Shown piece by piece: positions 34,603 through 42,355 of a stretch of 64,000 bases of DNA (its first letter is position 1; each line of letters opens with the position of its first letter). The position numbers were made by a program, and so were the translations under genes. This DNA is from Flavobacterium chungbukense (GTDB lineage: Bacteria > Bacteroidota > Bacteroidia > Flavobacteriales > Flavobacteriaceae), in the NCBI RefSeq assembly GCF_020805785.1, contig NZ_JAJGZV010000002.1, positions 682,001 to 746,000 on the forward strand, read 5' to 3'. Below the pieces are notes generated by a model. The model saw only the letters and a program-made list of their open reading frames with translations. It was not told the DNA's origin and searched no databases.

Positions 34603-34929
34603 ATGAAGAATACAATTGAAGAAGGAAAATCGATCGCAATTACCAGTTACATTTTAATTATTGGTGTTTTGATTGCAATGTCTATGAATTCTGAAAACAA
34701 AAATAGTTTTGCCTCTTTTCATATTCGTCAAGCTTTAGGATTATCTCTGACTTTTATTTCTTTCGGAGCTATTATCAGCAATTTTGACAGTTTTTTTATC
34801 ACTTTCCCGATGTGGATCTGTATTTCAATTCTTTGGACTTTCGGTATTTTTAATGCTATTCAAGGTCAAATGAAACCAATTCCTTTAGTTGGAGAATTGT
34901 TTCAGAAATGGTTTCGTAAAATTGGATAA
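34603..34929 (+). CDS. Small membrane protein (DUF4870/Tic20-like)
   Basis: A 108-residue protein with three hydrophobic segments (about 10-29, 44-62 and 66-86) and the motif NKNSFASFHIRQALGLSLTF, whose HxRQA pattern is typical of small DUF4870-like membrane proteins. It starts at ATG 34603, only 4 bases after the dihydroorotase-like stop, so translation is probably coupled. Function unknown. Confidence 0.78.
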   Translation: MKNTIEEGKSIAITSYILIIGVLIAMSMNSENKNSFASFHIRQALGLSLTFISFGAIISNFDSFFITFPMWICISILWTFGIFNAIQGQMKPIPLVGELFQKWFRKIG

Positions 34930-34931
34930 AT

Positions 34932-35022
34932 TTTAAAATTCCAATTTAAAAAATCCCAAATTCCAAATTCAAATTTCAAAGTTTGAAATTCACAATTCAC
35001 AACTAAAAATTTACAATTAAAA
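34932..35022. repeat. AAATTCCAAATTC word array
   Basis: AT-rich tandem words (AAATTCCAATTT, CCAAATTCCAAATTC, TTGAAATTCACAATTCACAA) fill the space before the esterase gene. It is low complexity with an approximate inverse symmetry around 34975-34985. Confidence 0.55.
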
Positions 35023-35024
35023 AA

Positions 35025-35669
35025 ATGAATCTATCTTTAGAATATAAAATACAAGAACCTAAAGTAATTTTAGATAAAAATCCATTATTACTTTTACTGC
35101 ACGGATACGGAAGTAACGAAGCTGATTTATTCTCATTTGCCTCTGAACTTCCAGACAATTATTATATCATTTCTGCTAGAGCGCCATATGATTTACAATA
35201 TGGAAGTTATGCTTGGTATGCGATTAATTTTGATGCCGATCAGAATAAGTTTTCAGATAACGAACAAGCAAAATCTTCACGTGATATAATTGCTTCTTTT
35301 ATTGATGAATTGGTTGCTAATTATCCAATTGATGCTAAAAACGTAACTTTAATCGGATTTAGTCAAGGTTCTATTTTAAGTTATGCAACAGCACTTTCTT
35401 ATCCAGAAAAAATTCAAAGAGTTGTAGCAATGAGTGGTTATTTTAATGAAGAAATTATCAAAGATGGTTTTGAAAACAACGACTTTAAAAACCTAAAAAT
35501 ATTTGCATCGCACGGAACTGTAGATCAAGTTATTCCGATTGAGTGGGCCAGAAAAACTCCAGCAATTTTAGAAAAACTAAATATTCCTGTTACTTACAAA
35601 GAATATCCTGTTGGTCACGGCGTTGCTCCGCAGAATTTCTTTGATTTTAAGAATTGGCTGGCTTTGTAA
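35025..35669 (+). CDS. Alpha/beta hydrolase, phospholipase/carboxylesterase family
   Basis: A 214-residue serine hydrolase. The oxyanion motif LLLLHGYGSNEADLF lies at about 21-35, and the nucleophile elbow GFSQGS (about 110-115) gives Ser. The Asp is in ASHGTVDQVIP and the His in YPVGHGVAP. No signal peptide, so cytoplasmic. The family acts on small acyl esters and lysophospholipids. It is the last gene of the group that starts with the BatA-like gene and ends at a long hairpin. Confidence 0.9.
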   Translation: MNLSLEYKIQEPKVILDKNPLLLLLHGYGSNEADLFSFASELPDNYYIISARAPYDLQYGSYAWYAINFDADQNKFSDNEQAKSSRDIIASFIDELVANYPIDAKNVTLIGFSQGSILSYATALSYPEKIQRVVAMSGYFNEEIIKDGFENNDFKNLKIFASHGTVDQVIPIEWARKTPAILEKLNIPVTYKEYPVGHGVAPQNFFDFKNWLAL

Positions 35670-35672
35670 GTT

Positions 35673-35731
35673 TTCAGTCGCAGTCTCAGTTTTCAGTTTG
35701 TGTGAATTTGAAAACTGAGACTGCGACTGAA
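35673..35731. repeat. 23-bp perfect inverted repeat between convergent genes
   Basis: Arms 35673-35695 and 35709-35731 are exact reverse complements (TTCAGTCGCAGTCTCAG... and ...CTGAGACTGCGACTGAA) with a 13-base loop. No T-run is present, but the position suggests a bidirectional transcription stop. The arm word CAGTCGCAGTCTCAG belongs to the local word-repeat style. Confidence 0.85.
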
Positions 35732-35742
35732 TAATCTAAACT

Positions 35743-36168
35743 TTATTGCCCTACATAAAGAATCTTCTCCCCTTTTTTCAAAACATATCCTTTCCAAGGA
35801 ATTAACTGCCAATCGCCATTAACCCAAGAGTCGCCTTCCGATTTTCTTTCTAAAATAATAGACTCTTTTTGAGTATCTAAGAAAAGTTCTGCTTTATTTC
35901 CCTCAAAAATTACGTAAGATGCAGTTGTATACGTTTTGCCATCATCAGAATGCGACAGCTTAGTTCCTTCAAAAATTCGAATACATTCTTTTTTCAGCGT
36001 TGACCAAGTGTATCCAGCCGAAGCTTTACAACCATGAGAATCAGCATCTCCACCCACCACAACTTCTTTTTTGGGTTCTTCAGGAGTTTTACTTACATTT
36101 TCTTGAGAAACTTTTTTAGCACAAGAAAACGCACTTGCAATAATCAAAAACAAAAACATCTTTTTCAT
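35743..36168 (-). CDS. Hypothetical lipoprotein with GCxxSAGYxWSxLKxxCIR motif
   Basis: A 141-residue lipoprotein: MKKMFLFLIIASAFSCAKK with lipobox Cys16, a charged linker, then the motif GCKASAGYTWSTLKKECIR (about 47-65) with two Cys that may form a disulfide. The remainder is a small beta-rich domain. From memory, this Cys motif recurs in Bacteroidota lipoproteins and secreted proteins. No function is known. It lies downstream of 36213-36716 on the same strand, after a terminator-like hairpin. Confidence 0.75.
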   Translation of the reverse strand: MKKMFLFLIIASAFSCAKKVSQENVSKTPEEPKKEVVVGGDADSHGCKASAGYTWSTLKKECIRIFEGTKLSHSDDGKTYTTASYVIFEGNKAELFLDTQKESIILERKSEGDSWVNGDWQLIPWKGYVLKKGEKILYVGQ

Positions 36169-36190
36169 AATCCTATTAATTTAAAGGTCA

Positions 36191-36220
36191 AAAAAAATAG
36201 GATTTTAAAATCCTATTTTT
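36191..36220 (-). terminator. Palindromic terminator overlapping a stop codon
   Basis: AAAATAGGATTTTAAAATCC and its continuation CTATTTTT form one near-perfect palindrome of about 28 bases. It overlaps the last codons and stop of the minus-strand gene at 36213-36716 and precedes the lipoprotein gene. Confidence 0.7.
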
Positions 36221-36716
36221 GATATAACCAAGTTTGATTTACTTCAAAGGTAATATTATCATCGTTATCAACAAAGTATTTTAACAAGACTTCTCCCCAT
36301 AATTCTCCATTACTGTAATCTGCAATGATCCATCTATGGTTTAAAATTTTCACTTTATTTATAACAAATTTTGTTGGCCCAATTTGATCTTGGCCTGTAT
36401 AAGGATTTCCTTTTGGATCTGAATTAAAATCTAACAATTTTTCTGTTACAACTGGAATCAGTTTTTCGTATAAAATAACTTTCCCTCCAGAAGCAGTATT
36501 ATCGAAGTAATTTTGTGCATTTTCGTTATGTTCTAAAGAAAAATAATCAGCTTCAGCTAATTTTGTTTTTACTAAATTGATACTGTCTCTTAGTTTCTTA
36601 GTTGTCTTATCATATCTATTCTGAGCAAATTTTACTTCTCCACTATAAAATGCATATGTAAACACATTCATTAAAACAGCCAGAATAAAAAGATAAAGCA
36701 TTAAGGATTTTTTCAT
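36213..36716 (-). CDS. Hypothetical membrane-anchored protein
   Basis: A 167-residue protein with an N-terminal hydrophobic helix (about 5-25) that may be a signal anchor. It is followed by a coiled region (NRYDKTTKKLRDSINLVKTK, about 33-52) and a C-terminal beta-rich part (KVKILNHRWIIADYSNGELWGEVLLKYF). I do not recognise the family. It starts 12 bases after the MBL hydrolase stop, so they form an operon. Confidence 0.7.
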   Translation of the reverse strand: MKKSLMLYLFILAVLMNVFTYAFYSGEVKFAQNRYDKTTKKLRDSINLVKTKLAEADYFSLEHNENAQNYFDNTASGGKVILYEKLIPVVTEKLLDFNSDPKGNPYTGQDQIGPTKFVINKVKILNHRWIIADYSNGELWGEVLLKYFVDNDDNITFEVNQTWLYQK

Positions 36717-36728
36717 TGTGTAATGTAA

Positions 36729-37493
36729 TTAAATGGTAATTTCTAAATTATCGTAAGCCAGAAAAACATTTTCTGGAAGTTTTTTTTGTACTTCTTCATG
36801 AAAGCCTAAAACATGGCTAATATGCGTCAAATAAGCTTTTTCGGGTTTAACAAGATTTATAAAATCTAGTGCTTCTTGTAAGTTAAAATGCGTATCATGA
36901 GGTTCTACGCGCAAAGCATTTACAACCAAAACTTTTAAACCTTTCAGTTTATCTATTTCTGCCTGCTGAATCGTTTTGACATCTGTCAAATAAGCAAAAT
37001 CATCAATGCGGTATCCAAACACCTGCAAATCACCGTGCATAGCATTTATTGGAATTGCAATTTTATCTCCAACATTAAAAGGCTTATTATTCTGGACTTG
37101 TATTGTTTTGACGCTTGGGGCACCTGGATATTTATTTACGGTTTCAAAAACATAATCAAAACGGCGTCTTAGATTATCTAAAACACGCTGATGACCGTAA
37201 ATCGGAATCTCACCTTGTCTAAAATTAAAAGGGCGAATATCATCTAAACCTGCAGTATGATCTGCATGTTCGTGTGTAAACAAAATTGCATCTAGTTTTC
37301 TGCATCCGCACGAAAGCATTTGCTGCCTGAAATCAGGACCGCAATCGATTACGAACGAATGATCATCCCATGTAATCCAGATCGATACACGAAGCCTTTT
37401 GTCCTTAGCGTCAGTGCTTTTACAAACTGGATGATCGATTCCGATAATCGGAATGCCTTGAGAAGTACCTGTACCTAAAAAATAAACCTTCAA
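36729..37493 (-). CDS. MBL-fold metallo-hydrolase (PhnP-like)
   Basis: A 254-residue metallo-beta-lactamase fold phosphodiesterase-type hydrolase. The metal motif is FTHEHADHTAGLDDIRPFN (about 74-92), Asp of DCGPDFRQQ precedes it, and later His ligands sit in NAMHGDLQVFGYR and LTHISHVLGFHEE. N-terminus KVYFLGTGTSQGIPIIG matches the family start exactly. The initiation codon is TTG (37491-37493): an in-frame TAA lies only two codons upstream, so no ATG is possible. The substrate is unknown; cyclic phosphate or nucleotide phosphodiesters are typical. Confidence 0.88.
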   Translation of the reverse strand: MKVYFLGTGTSQGIPIIGIDHPVCKSTDAKDKRLRVSIWITWDDHSFVIDCGPDFRQQMLSCGCRKLDAILFTHEHADHTAGLDDIRPFNFRQGEIPIYGHQRVLDNLRRRFDYVFETVNKYPGAPSVKTIQVQNNKPFNVGDKIAIPINAMHGDLQVFGYRIDDFAYLTDVKTIQQAEIDKLKGLKVLVVNALRVEPHDTHFNLQEALDFINLVKPEKAYLTHISHVLGFHEEVQKKLPENVFLAYDNLEITI

Positions 37494-37511
37494 TTGAACT
37501 TAATTTTTTTA

Positions 37512-37519
37512 CAAAAATA
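37512..37519 (-). promoter_or_regulatory. Candidate -7 box of the MBL hydrolase operon
   Basis: The minus strand reads TATTTTTG 18 bases before the TTG start. No -33 partner seen. Confidence 0.4.
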
Positions 37520-37552
37520 GATTATTTCTCTTTCATTAGACTGCTAATTTAC

Positions 37553-37560
37553 TAACTTTG
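37553..37560 (+). promoter_or_regulatory. Candidate -7 box of the 486-residue conserved protein gene
   Basis: TAACTTTG lies 22 bases before the ATG at 37583, back to back with the minus-strand box at 37512-37519. No -33 box seen. Confidence 0.4.
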
Positions 37561-37582
37561 TATCAAATCTATTTAAAACAAA

Positions 37583-39043
37583 ATGGGTACAGAAATAAAA
37601 CTCAAGGGTGACAAGGTCATCGAACAGATTCCTTCTATAAAAGACAAAGCGTTACGCATTAATTTAAACGAAAATATTTACGGAACATTTGCTGAAATTG
37701 GTGCTGGACAAGAGACTGTTAGACACTTTTTCAGATCCGGAGGTTCATCGGGAACAATTGCTAAAGCAATGTCTGCCTACGATAAAGATTTTAGTGATGC
37801 CGTTTACGGAGCTGAAAATGACGGAAGATATGTTACCGAAGAGCGACTAAAGAAAATGCTTACCCATGAAGGGCAAATTATCGAAGAGCGTTTAAGCCGT
37901 GAAAAACACCCTACAAAACTTTTCTTCAGTTACGCCAATACCGTTGCTACAATAGATTTTGCAAAACAATTTAAAGGTCACGGTTGGGTTGGAATTCGAT
38001 ACCAAATTGAACCAGATGAAGCTTACAACGAAATTATTTTACACATTCGTTTCAAAGAAACCGACGCTAGACTACAACAAGAAACACTAGGAATTTTAGG
38101 TGTTAACTTAATTTACGGTGCTTTTTACAAATACAACGACCCTAAACGATTACTTCGCTATTTATATGATCACTTAGACAAGGATCAGTTAGAAATTGAC
38201 ACTATTAACTTTTCTGGACCACGTTTTGCCGATGTAGACAATCGTTTGATGAGTTTACAATTGGTTAAAAACGGAATGACAGATGCCGTAATGTTTAATC
38301 CTGAAGGAAAAAATATTTTACCAGCGGCGATTTTATACAAAAAGAATCTTTTAGCTTTAAGAGGAAGTTTCCGCCCTGTTACCAAAGTTAATATGGATAT
38401 GTATGAGAAATCATTAAAAATGTTTCTCAATGAAAATAAGGTTGAAAAAAGTAACACATTAGTTATTTTCGAAATCACACTTTCTAATTTACGCTCGGAT
38501 GGAGAAATCGATGAACGCGATTTTATGGACAGAGCCGAATTACTTTGTTCTCTTGGTCAAACTGTTATGATTTCTAATTTCCAAGAATATTATAAAGTTG
38601 TTGAATATTTCGCTAATTATACTAAAGCCCGAATGGGATTAGCAATGGGAGTAAACAATCTTGTAGATATTTTTGATGAGAAGTATTACCGCCATTTAAG
38701 TGGAGGAATTCTGGAAGCATTTGGAAAATTATTCTACCGCGATATGAAAGTTTTCTTATATCCAATGCTGGACGACGACGGAACGTTAATGGATTCGAAC
38801 AATTTGAAGGTTCACCCAAGAATGAAAGAATTGTACAAATTCTTTAAATTTAATGGAAAAGTGGTCGATATCGAAGATTATGATCCGAATATTCTGGAAG
38901 TTTTTTCTAGAGAAGTTTTAAAAATGATCAATCAAGGAAAAACAGGCTGGGAACCAATGCTGCCACCTGGAATTCCAGAAATTATAAAAGAACATCATCT
39001 TTTTGGATATCATCCGCAGAAAGAATTAGAACAAAATACATAA
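37583..39043 (+). CDS. Conserved 486-residue cytoplasmic protein of unknown function
   Basis: A soluble 486-residue protein with no signal peptide, membrane helix or catalytic motif I can name. Notable stretches: ETVRHFFRSGGSSGTIAKAM (about 38-57), DAVYGAENDGRYVTEERL, HGWVGIRYQIEPDEAYNEI and LPPGIPEIIKEHHLFGYHP at the C-terminus. From memory, relatives sometimes carry nicotinate-nucleotide adenylyltransferase or TonB-receptor labels. I see neither an HxGH-type nucleotidyltransferase motif nor a barrel, so I do not adopt them. The strong conservation feel and length suggest a core but uncharacterised function. It ends at a clear terminator. Confidence 0.8.
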   Translation: MGTEIKLKGDKVIEQIPSIKDKALRINLNENIYGTFAEIGAGQETVRHFFRSGGSSGTIAKAMSAYDKDFSDAVYGAENDGRYVTEERLKKMLTHEGQIIEERLSREKHPTKLFFSYANTVATIDFAKQFKGHGWVGIRYQIEPDEAYNEIILHIRFKETDARLQQETLGILGVNLIYGAFYKYNDPKRLLRYLYDHLDKDQLEIDTINFSGPRFADVDNRLMSLQLVKNGMTDAVMFNPEGKNILPAAILYKKNLLALRGSFRPVTKVNMDMYEKSLKMFLNENKVEKSNTLVIFEITLSNLRSDGEIDERDFMDRAELLCSLGQTVMISNFQEYYKVVEYFANYTKARMGLAMGVNNLVDIFDEKYYRHLSGGILEAFGKLFYRDMKVFLYPMLDDDGTLMDSNNLKVHPRMKELYKFFKFNGKVVDIEDYDPNILEVFSREVLKMINQGKTGWEPMLPPGIPEIIKEHHLFGYHPQKELEQNT

Positions 39044-39044
39044 T

Positions 39045-39075
39045 AAAAAAAGTCCCTAGATTGGGACTTTTTTTG
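39045..39075 (+). terminator. Terminator after the 486-residue protein gene
   Basis: Stem AAAAAAAGTCCC / GGGACTTTTTTT with a 6-base loop, directly after the stop codon. Confidence 0.92.
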
Positions 39076-39219
39076 TTTCAGGTTTTGAACTGAGTGTTTT
39101 TTTTTAACGCAAAGTTCGCTAAGTTTTTTTTGATGTACGAGGTTTTATGAAAATGCAAAGTTCGCAAAGCTGTATGTATAAGCTGTACGAACTTTCTATT
39201 TTTGAATTGAATCATCTTA

Positions 39220-39311
39220 TGTCAGGCTACGCGATCCCGAGGCTTCGGGAGAAGCACTCGTTCCAATTGGAGCGCCCTTCTCCCGAAGCCTCTGGATCGC
39301 TCAGGGTGACA
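39220..39311. repeat. REP-like hairpin repeat, family B copy 2
   Basis: Two arms of about 35 bases (39220-39254 and 39277-39311), from TGTCAGGCTACGCGATCCCG to GGATCGCTCAGGGTGACA. Inner palindromes are CCCGAGGCTTCGGG and CCCGAAGCCTCTGG. Compared with copy 1, two base pairs changed in both arms together. Upstream, 39081-39219 holds CGCAAAGTTCGCTAAG-type words and no gene. Confidence 0.85.
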
Positions 39312-39332
39312 ACTGAAACCTGCGACTGAACA

Positions 39333-39785
39333 CTATTTCAAAATCTGCGAAGCGTGCTCTTTTGTTTTTACTTTTTCGATTACCTCTTCGATAATTCCTT
39401 TTTCATCGATTACAAAAGTTGTTCTGTGAATTCCATCATACTCTTTTCCCATGAATTTCTTTGGTCCCCAAACTCCAAATGCATTAATAACCGATTTGTC
39501 TTCGTCTGCAATTAACGGAAAAGGTAATTCATATTTTTCTTTAAATTTAACTTGCGCTTTTGCACTGTCAGCACTTACTCCTAAAAGTTCGTAATTATTA
39601 GCTTGAAAACGATGAAAATTATCTCTTAGATCACAAGCCTCTGCGGTACATCCTGGCGTACTTGCTTTTGGATAAAAGAAAACTACTAGTTTTTTTCCAG
39701 CATAATCTGCTAGTTTATGCGTTTTTCCGTCTTGATCTGTTCCTGAAAAATTTGGCGCTTTATCCCCTGCTTTTAATGTTGTCAT
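39333..39785 (-). CDS. bcp: Thiol peroxidase of the BCP family (peroxiredoxin Q)
   Basis: A 150-residue peroxiredoxin that reduces peroxides using thioredoxin. The peroxidatic Cys is in FYPKASTPGCTAEACDLRDNF-type sequence (about 36-56; Cys45), and a second Cys five residues later (Cys50) makes it the atypical two-Cys type. GDKAPNFSGTDQDGKTHKL is the usual N-terminus, and PLIADEDKSVINAFGVWGPK follows. Cytoplasmic. Single gene with its own -7 box. Confidence 0.94.
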   Translation of the reverse strand: MTTLKAGDKAPNFSGTDQDGKTHKLADYAGKKLVVFFYPKASTPGCTAEACDLRDNFHRFQANNYELLGVSADSAKAQVKFKEKYELPFPLIADEDKSVINAFGVWGPKKFMGKEYDGIHRTTFVIDEKGIIEEVIEKVKTKEHASQILK

Positions 39786-39806
39786 ATTTTTTTATTTTAG
39801 ATTTAA

Positions 39807-39814
39807 CAAAGATA
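39807..39814 (-). promoter_or_regulatory. Candidate -7 box of bcp
   Basis: The minus strand reads TATCTTTG 21 bases before the bcp ATG. No -33 box recognised. Confidence 0.4.
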
Positions 39815-39838
39815 ACTCAGAACTCATAACTTTTTCCT

Positions 39839-39925
39839 GCCCCAGATTGCAGTGAAAACCCCGGAATTATGATAGTTTACATTTTTTGTATTTAAAAAGC
39901 GACCAACGGAAGCTCTTTTAAATAC
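39839..39925. repeat. Candidate dispersed element with hairpin upstream of nth
   Basis: Starts GCCCCAGATTGCAGTGAAAA, then an AT-rich middle, then a hairpin GTATTTAAAA...TTTTAAATAC (39888-39897 with 39916-39925) whose loop side carries GCGACCAACGGAAGCTC. Its block order resembles the reverse complement of 27201-27305. The relation is tentative. Confidence 0.45.
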
Positions 39926-40022
39926 TTAAAAATGTTACTAGCATAATGAGGAGTTGAAACGGAAAGCTGGATTAGGCACATCATCAAAATTATACTATTT
40001 TTACGGGACTAAAAAAACAAAA

Positions 40023-40703
40023 ATGAATAAAGAAGCTCGTGTACAATTTGTTATTGATACTTTAAAAGAACTTTACCCTACTATACCTGTTCCTCTTGAT
40101 CATAAAGACCCTTATACACTTTTAATTGCGGTTTTGTTATCAGCTCAATGTACCGATGTACGTGTGAATCAAATTACTCCATTGTTGTTTGCAAAAGCCG
40201 ATAATCCGTATGACATGGTAAAAATGTCTGTAGAAGAAATTAAAGAAATCATTCGTCCGTGTGGTTTGTCGCCAATGAAATCAAAAGGAATTTATGGGTT
40301 ATCAGAAATTTTGATTGAAAAATACAATGGTGAAGTTCCTCAAAGTTTTGAAGCCCTTGAAGCCTTGCCAGCAGTTGGACATAAAACGGCAAGTGTGGTA
40401 ATGTCTCAGGCTTTTGGTGTTCCTGCTTTTCCTGTTGACACTCATATTCACAGATTAATGTACAGATGGAACTTGTCGAATGGCAAAAATGTTGCTCAAA
40501 CTGAAAAAGATGCTAAAAGATTATTTCCTAGAGAATTATGGAATGACTTACACCTGCAAATCATTTGGTACGGAAGAGAATATTCGCCTGCGCGCGGCTG
40601 GAGTCTAGAAAAAGATATTATTACCAAAACCGTCGGAAAAAAATCTATTATAGAAGAAATGGAAAAACCTCCAGTAGTTAAAAAAAGTAAGGCACAAAAA
40701 TAA
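40023..40703 (+). CDS. nth: Endonuclease III homologue without the Fe-S cluster cysteines
   Basis: A 226-residue base-excision repair glycosylase/AP lyase. The helix-hairpin-helix is LEALPAVGHKTASVVMSQAFG (about 112-132) with the catalytic Lys. The catalytic Asp is in FPVDTHIHRL (about 138-147). After the core, where most Nth proteins have CxxxxxxCxxCxxxxxC, this one reads IIWYGREYSPARGWSLEKD and has no cysteines, so no [4Fe-4S] cluster is possible. The start is ATG 40023; the open frame extends upstream to a TTG at 39954 without family-like sequence. The last codons overlap a terminator hairpin for the convergent gene. Confidence 0.9.
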   Translation: MNKEARVQFVIDTLKELYPTIPVPLDHKDPYTLLIAVLLSAQCTDVRVNQITPLLFAKADNPYDMVKMSVEEIKEIIRPCGLSPMKSKGIYGLSEILIEKYNGEVPQSFEALEALPAVGHKTASVVMSQAFGVPAFPVDTHIHRLMYRWNLSNGKNVAQTEKDAKRLFPRELWNDLHLQIIWYGREYSPARGWSLEKDIITKTVGKKSIIEEMEKPPVVKKSKAQK

Positions 40704-40720
40704 AAATCTTTGTGCCTTAG
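40683..40720 (-). terminator. Terminator for the TPR gene, overlapping the nth stop codon
   Basis: Stem AAGGCACAAA / TTTGTGCCTT (40689-40698 with 40709-40718). On the minus strand it is followed by ACTTTTTTT. The 5' arm encodes the last residues of Nth. Confidence 0.75.
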
Positions 40721-40742
40721 CATTTTTGGTCTATTTAAAAAA

Positions 40743-41807
40743 TTATCGTGATGCTTTTAAAGCATTATATTCATTCATCATATCGAGTGATCTGTAAACA
40801 CCCAATAATGTTTTGGTCGCATCTTCATTTTTCGGTTCAAGAGTCAAGACTTTTTTAAGATATGGAATTGCACTTCTTGCAACGTCATCTTTTTGAGCAT
40901 TCAATTTATCGTATTTCTTCATTTCTGACGGACTGGTTCCTAATGTTGATATTTCATCAGCCAAATCTTTCTTAATTTGCAATTTCAAATAAGCAAGATT
41001 GATATAAGCATCTACATAATTAGGATTTAATTCTAAAACAGCATTATAAGTTGACTCTGCTTTAGGATAATCTTTTCTCTCCATGTATGCATAGGCCAAA
41101 TTATTAATAACTTCAATCTTTTTTGAAGGAACGGTTTCTGTTCTTGGCTTTTCGTACAAACCTTGCTGAATTGCAGATTCTCTGGCTTTTGGAGAAATAA
41201 AATTATCTTCTTCTTTTGTTTTCTTGTTTGTTGCGTAATATAAAACTCCTTTTCCTGAGAAATTTATCTTTTTCAAAATTTCATAGTAAGTCACTGCGGC
41301 ATTATAATCTTTCGCATTAATAGAAGAAGAAGCGGCATTGTATAAATTCAGCGTATCTTTTTTGTCAAACAAATATACTTTATAGCTTTTTTCTGCACTT
41401 TCTTTAAATCTGCCCGCTTTAAAATCGGCTATTGCACCATTTACGAGACTACCTTTCATATCTTTTAAAGCCATATTAGCCTTAACAGTAGATTTGTATT
41501 TTCCAGACTCATTTTCATATAAAAAAACATCTTGATAAGCCTGAGAAGCCAATGTAAAATTATTAACGGCATCTATATCTTTTGTAGCAAGATCTTTGTA
41601 CACATTTCCTTTTAAAAAGTAATAATCTGATTTGTCTTCATCGGAAGCATTAAGGATTAAATATTCTGCTTTTTTTAAAATCGCCAAAGATTCCTGGCTT
41701 TTTCCTTTATCATACAAAGATTGTGCTTCCTTAATTTGTTCTTTTTGGGCAAAAGCACCCATACTAATCATAAACAAGCATGATAGCATTCTAATGTTCT
41801 CTTTCAT
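40743..41807 (-). CDS. Secreted tetratricopeptide-repeat protein
   Basis: A 354-residue exported TPR protein. Signal peptide MKENIRMLSCLFMISMGAFAQ (ending about residue 21). TPR helices run through the rest; the clearest unit is KKIEVINNLAYAYMERKDYP...AESTYNAVLELNPNYVDAYINLAYL (about 230-275), with another near the C-terminus (AIPYLKKVLTLEPKNEDATKTLL). It probably acts as a periplasmic or outer-membrane-associated scaffold. I start at ATG 41805-41807, where the signal peptide begins; an ATG at 41859-41861 would add a charged 18-residue stretch. Confidence 0.83.
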   Translation of the reverse strand: MKENIRMLSCLFMISMGAFAQKEQIKEAQSLYDKGKSQESLAILKKAEYLILNASDEDKSDYYFLKGNVYKDLATKDIDAVNNFTLASQAYQDVFLYENESGKYKSTVKANMALKDMKGSLVNGAIADFKAGRFKESAEKSYKVYLFDKKDTLNLYNAASSSINAKDYNAAVTYYEILKKINFSGKGVLYYATNKKTKEEDNFISPKARESAIQQGLYEKPRTETVPSKKIEVINNLAYAYMERKDYPKAESTYNAVLELNPNYVDAYINLAYLKLQIKKDLADEISTLGTSPSEMKKYDKLNAQKDDVARSAIPYLKKVLTLEPKNEDATKTLLGVYRSLDMMNEYNALKASR

Positions 41808-42250
41808 TTTGCGGTTAAGTTTTGGTTGATTAAATGATTCTTTTGGTGTTTTTTGAGGCATTAATTCCAAGTAAATAAATTGAAATTAACAGAAGCATTA
41901 ATATTTTCTGGTCCAAATATTTTCTGCGTAAAATCAAATAAACATCAACTTAACAGACAAGGGTAGTTTTTCTTCATAAATAATCTGGTTTTGGTTAAGT
42001 TTTTAATAATTAATTCATTGGTTTTTAAAATCGTTATTCCCTAAAACACACAATTAAAGAAAAATCTCTTTAACAGCTTTTTTAATGAATAAAAAATTAG
42101 TTTTTAACTAAAATAAAATTAAAAACTAAATAAACATATAAAATCGAATCTAAATATTAAATTTTAACAAAACTTATAAAAAATAGAATAAAAAACTTAT
42201 AAAAAAATTATTGAGAAAAATGTCTTTCTAATTATAAGAGCAGAAAAAAT
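41808..42250. other. AT-rich intergenic region
   Basis: About 440 very AT-rich bases upstream of the TPR gene. I see no gene, no exact TAnnTTTG box and no strong hairpin. It presumably contains the TPR gene promoter. Confidence 0.5.
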
Positions 42251-42293
42251 AAAAAAAAACTCACTATTAGTATGCAACATACAAATAGTGAGT
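42251..42293 (-). terminator. Terminator of the sigma factor/microprotein unit
   Basis: Stem ACTCACTATT / AATAGTGAGT (42259-42268 with 42284-42293), followed on the minus strand by nine T. It lies 62 bases after the microprotein stop. Confidence 0.88.
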
Positions 42294-42355
42294 CTGTCAG
42301 CCAAAACGACCATTTGGCTATATTTTAATAAACCCCAACAAATACAGTTAGCGGT

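Noticed and set aside
39147..39329. 60-residue plus-strand frame
   Set aside because: It reads through the family B hairpin and word repeats, with no conserved character.
39954..40022. 23-residue N-terminal extension of Nth from a TTG
   Set aside because: It overlaps the repeat element and lacks similarity to the family; ATG 40023 is standard.
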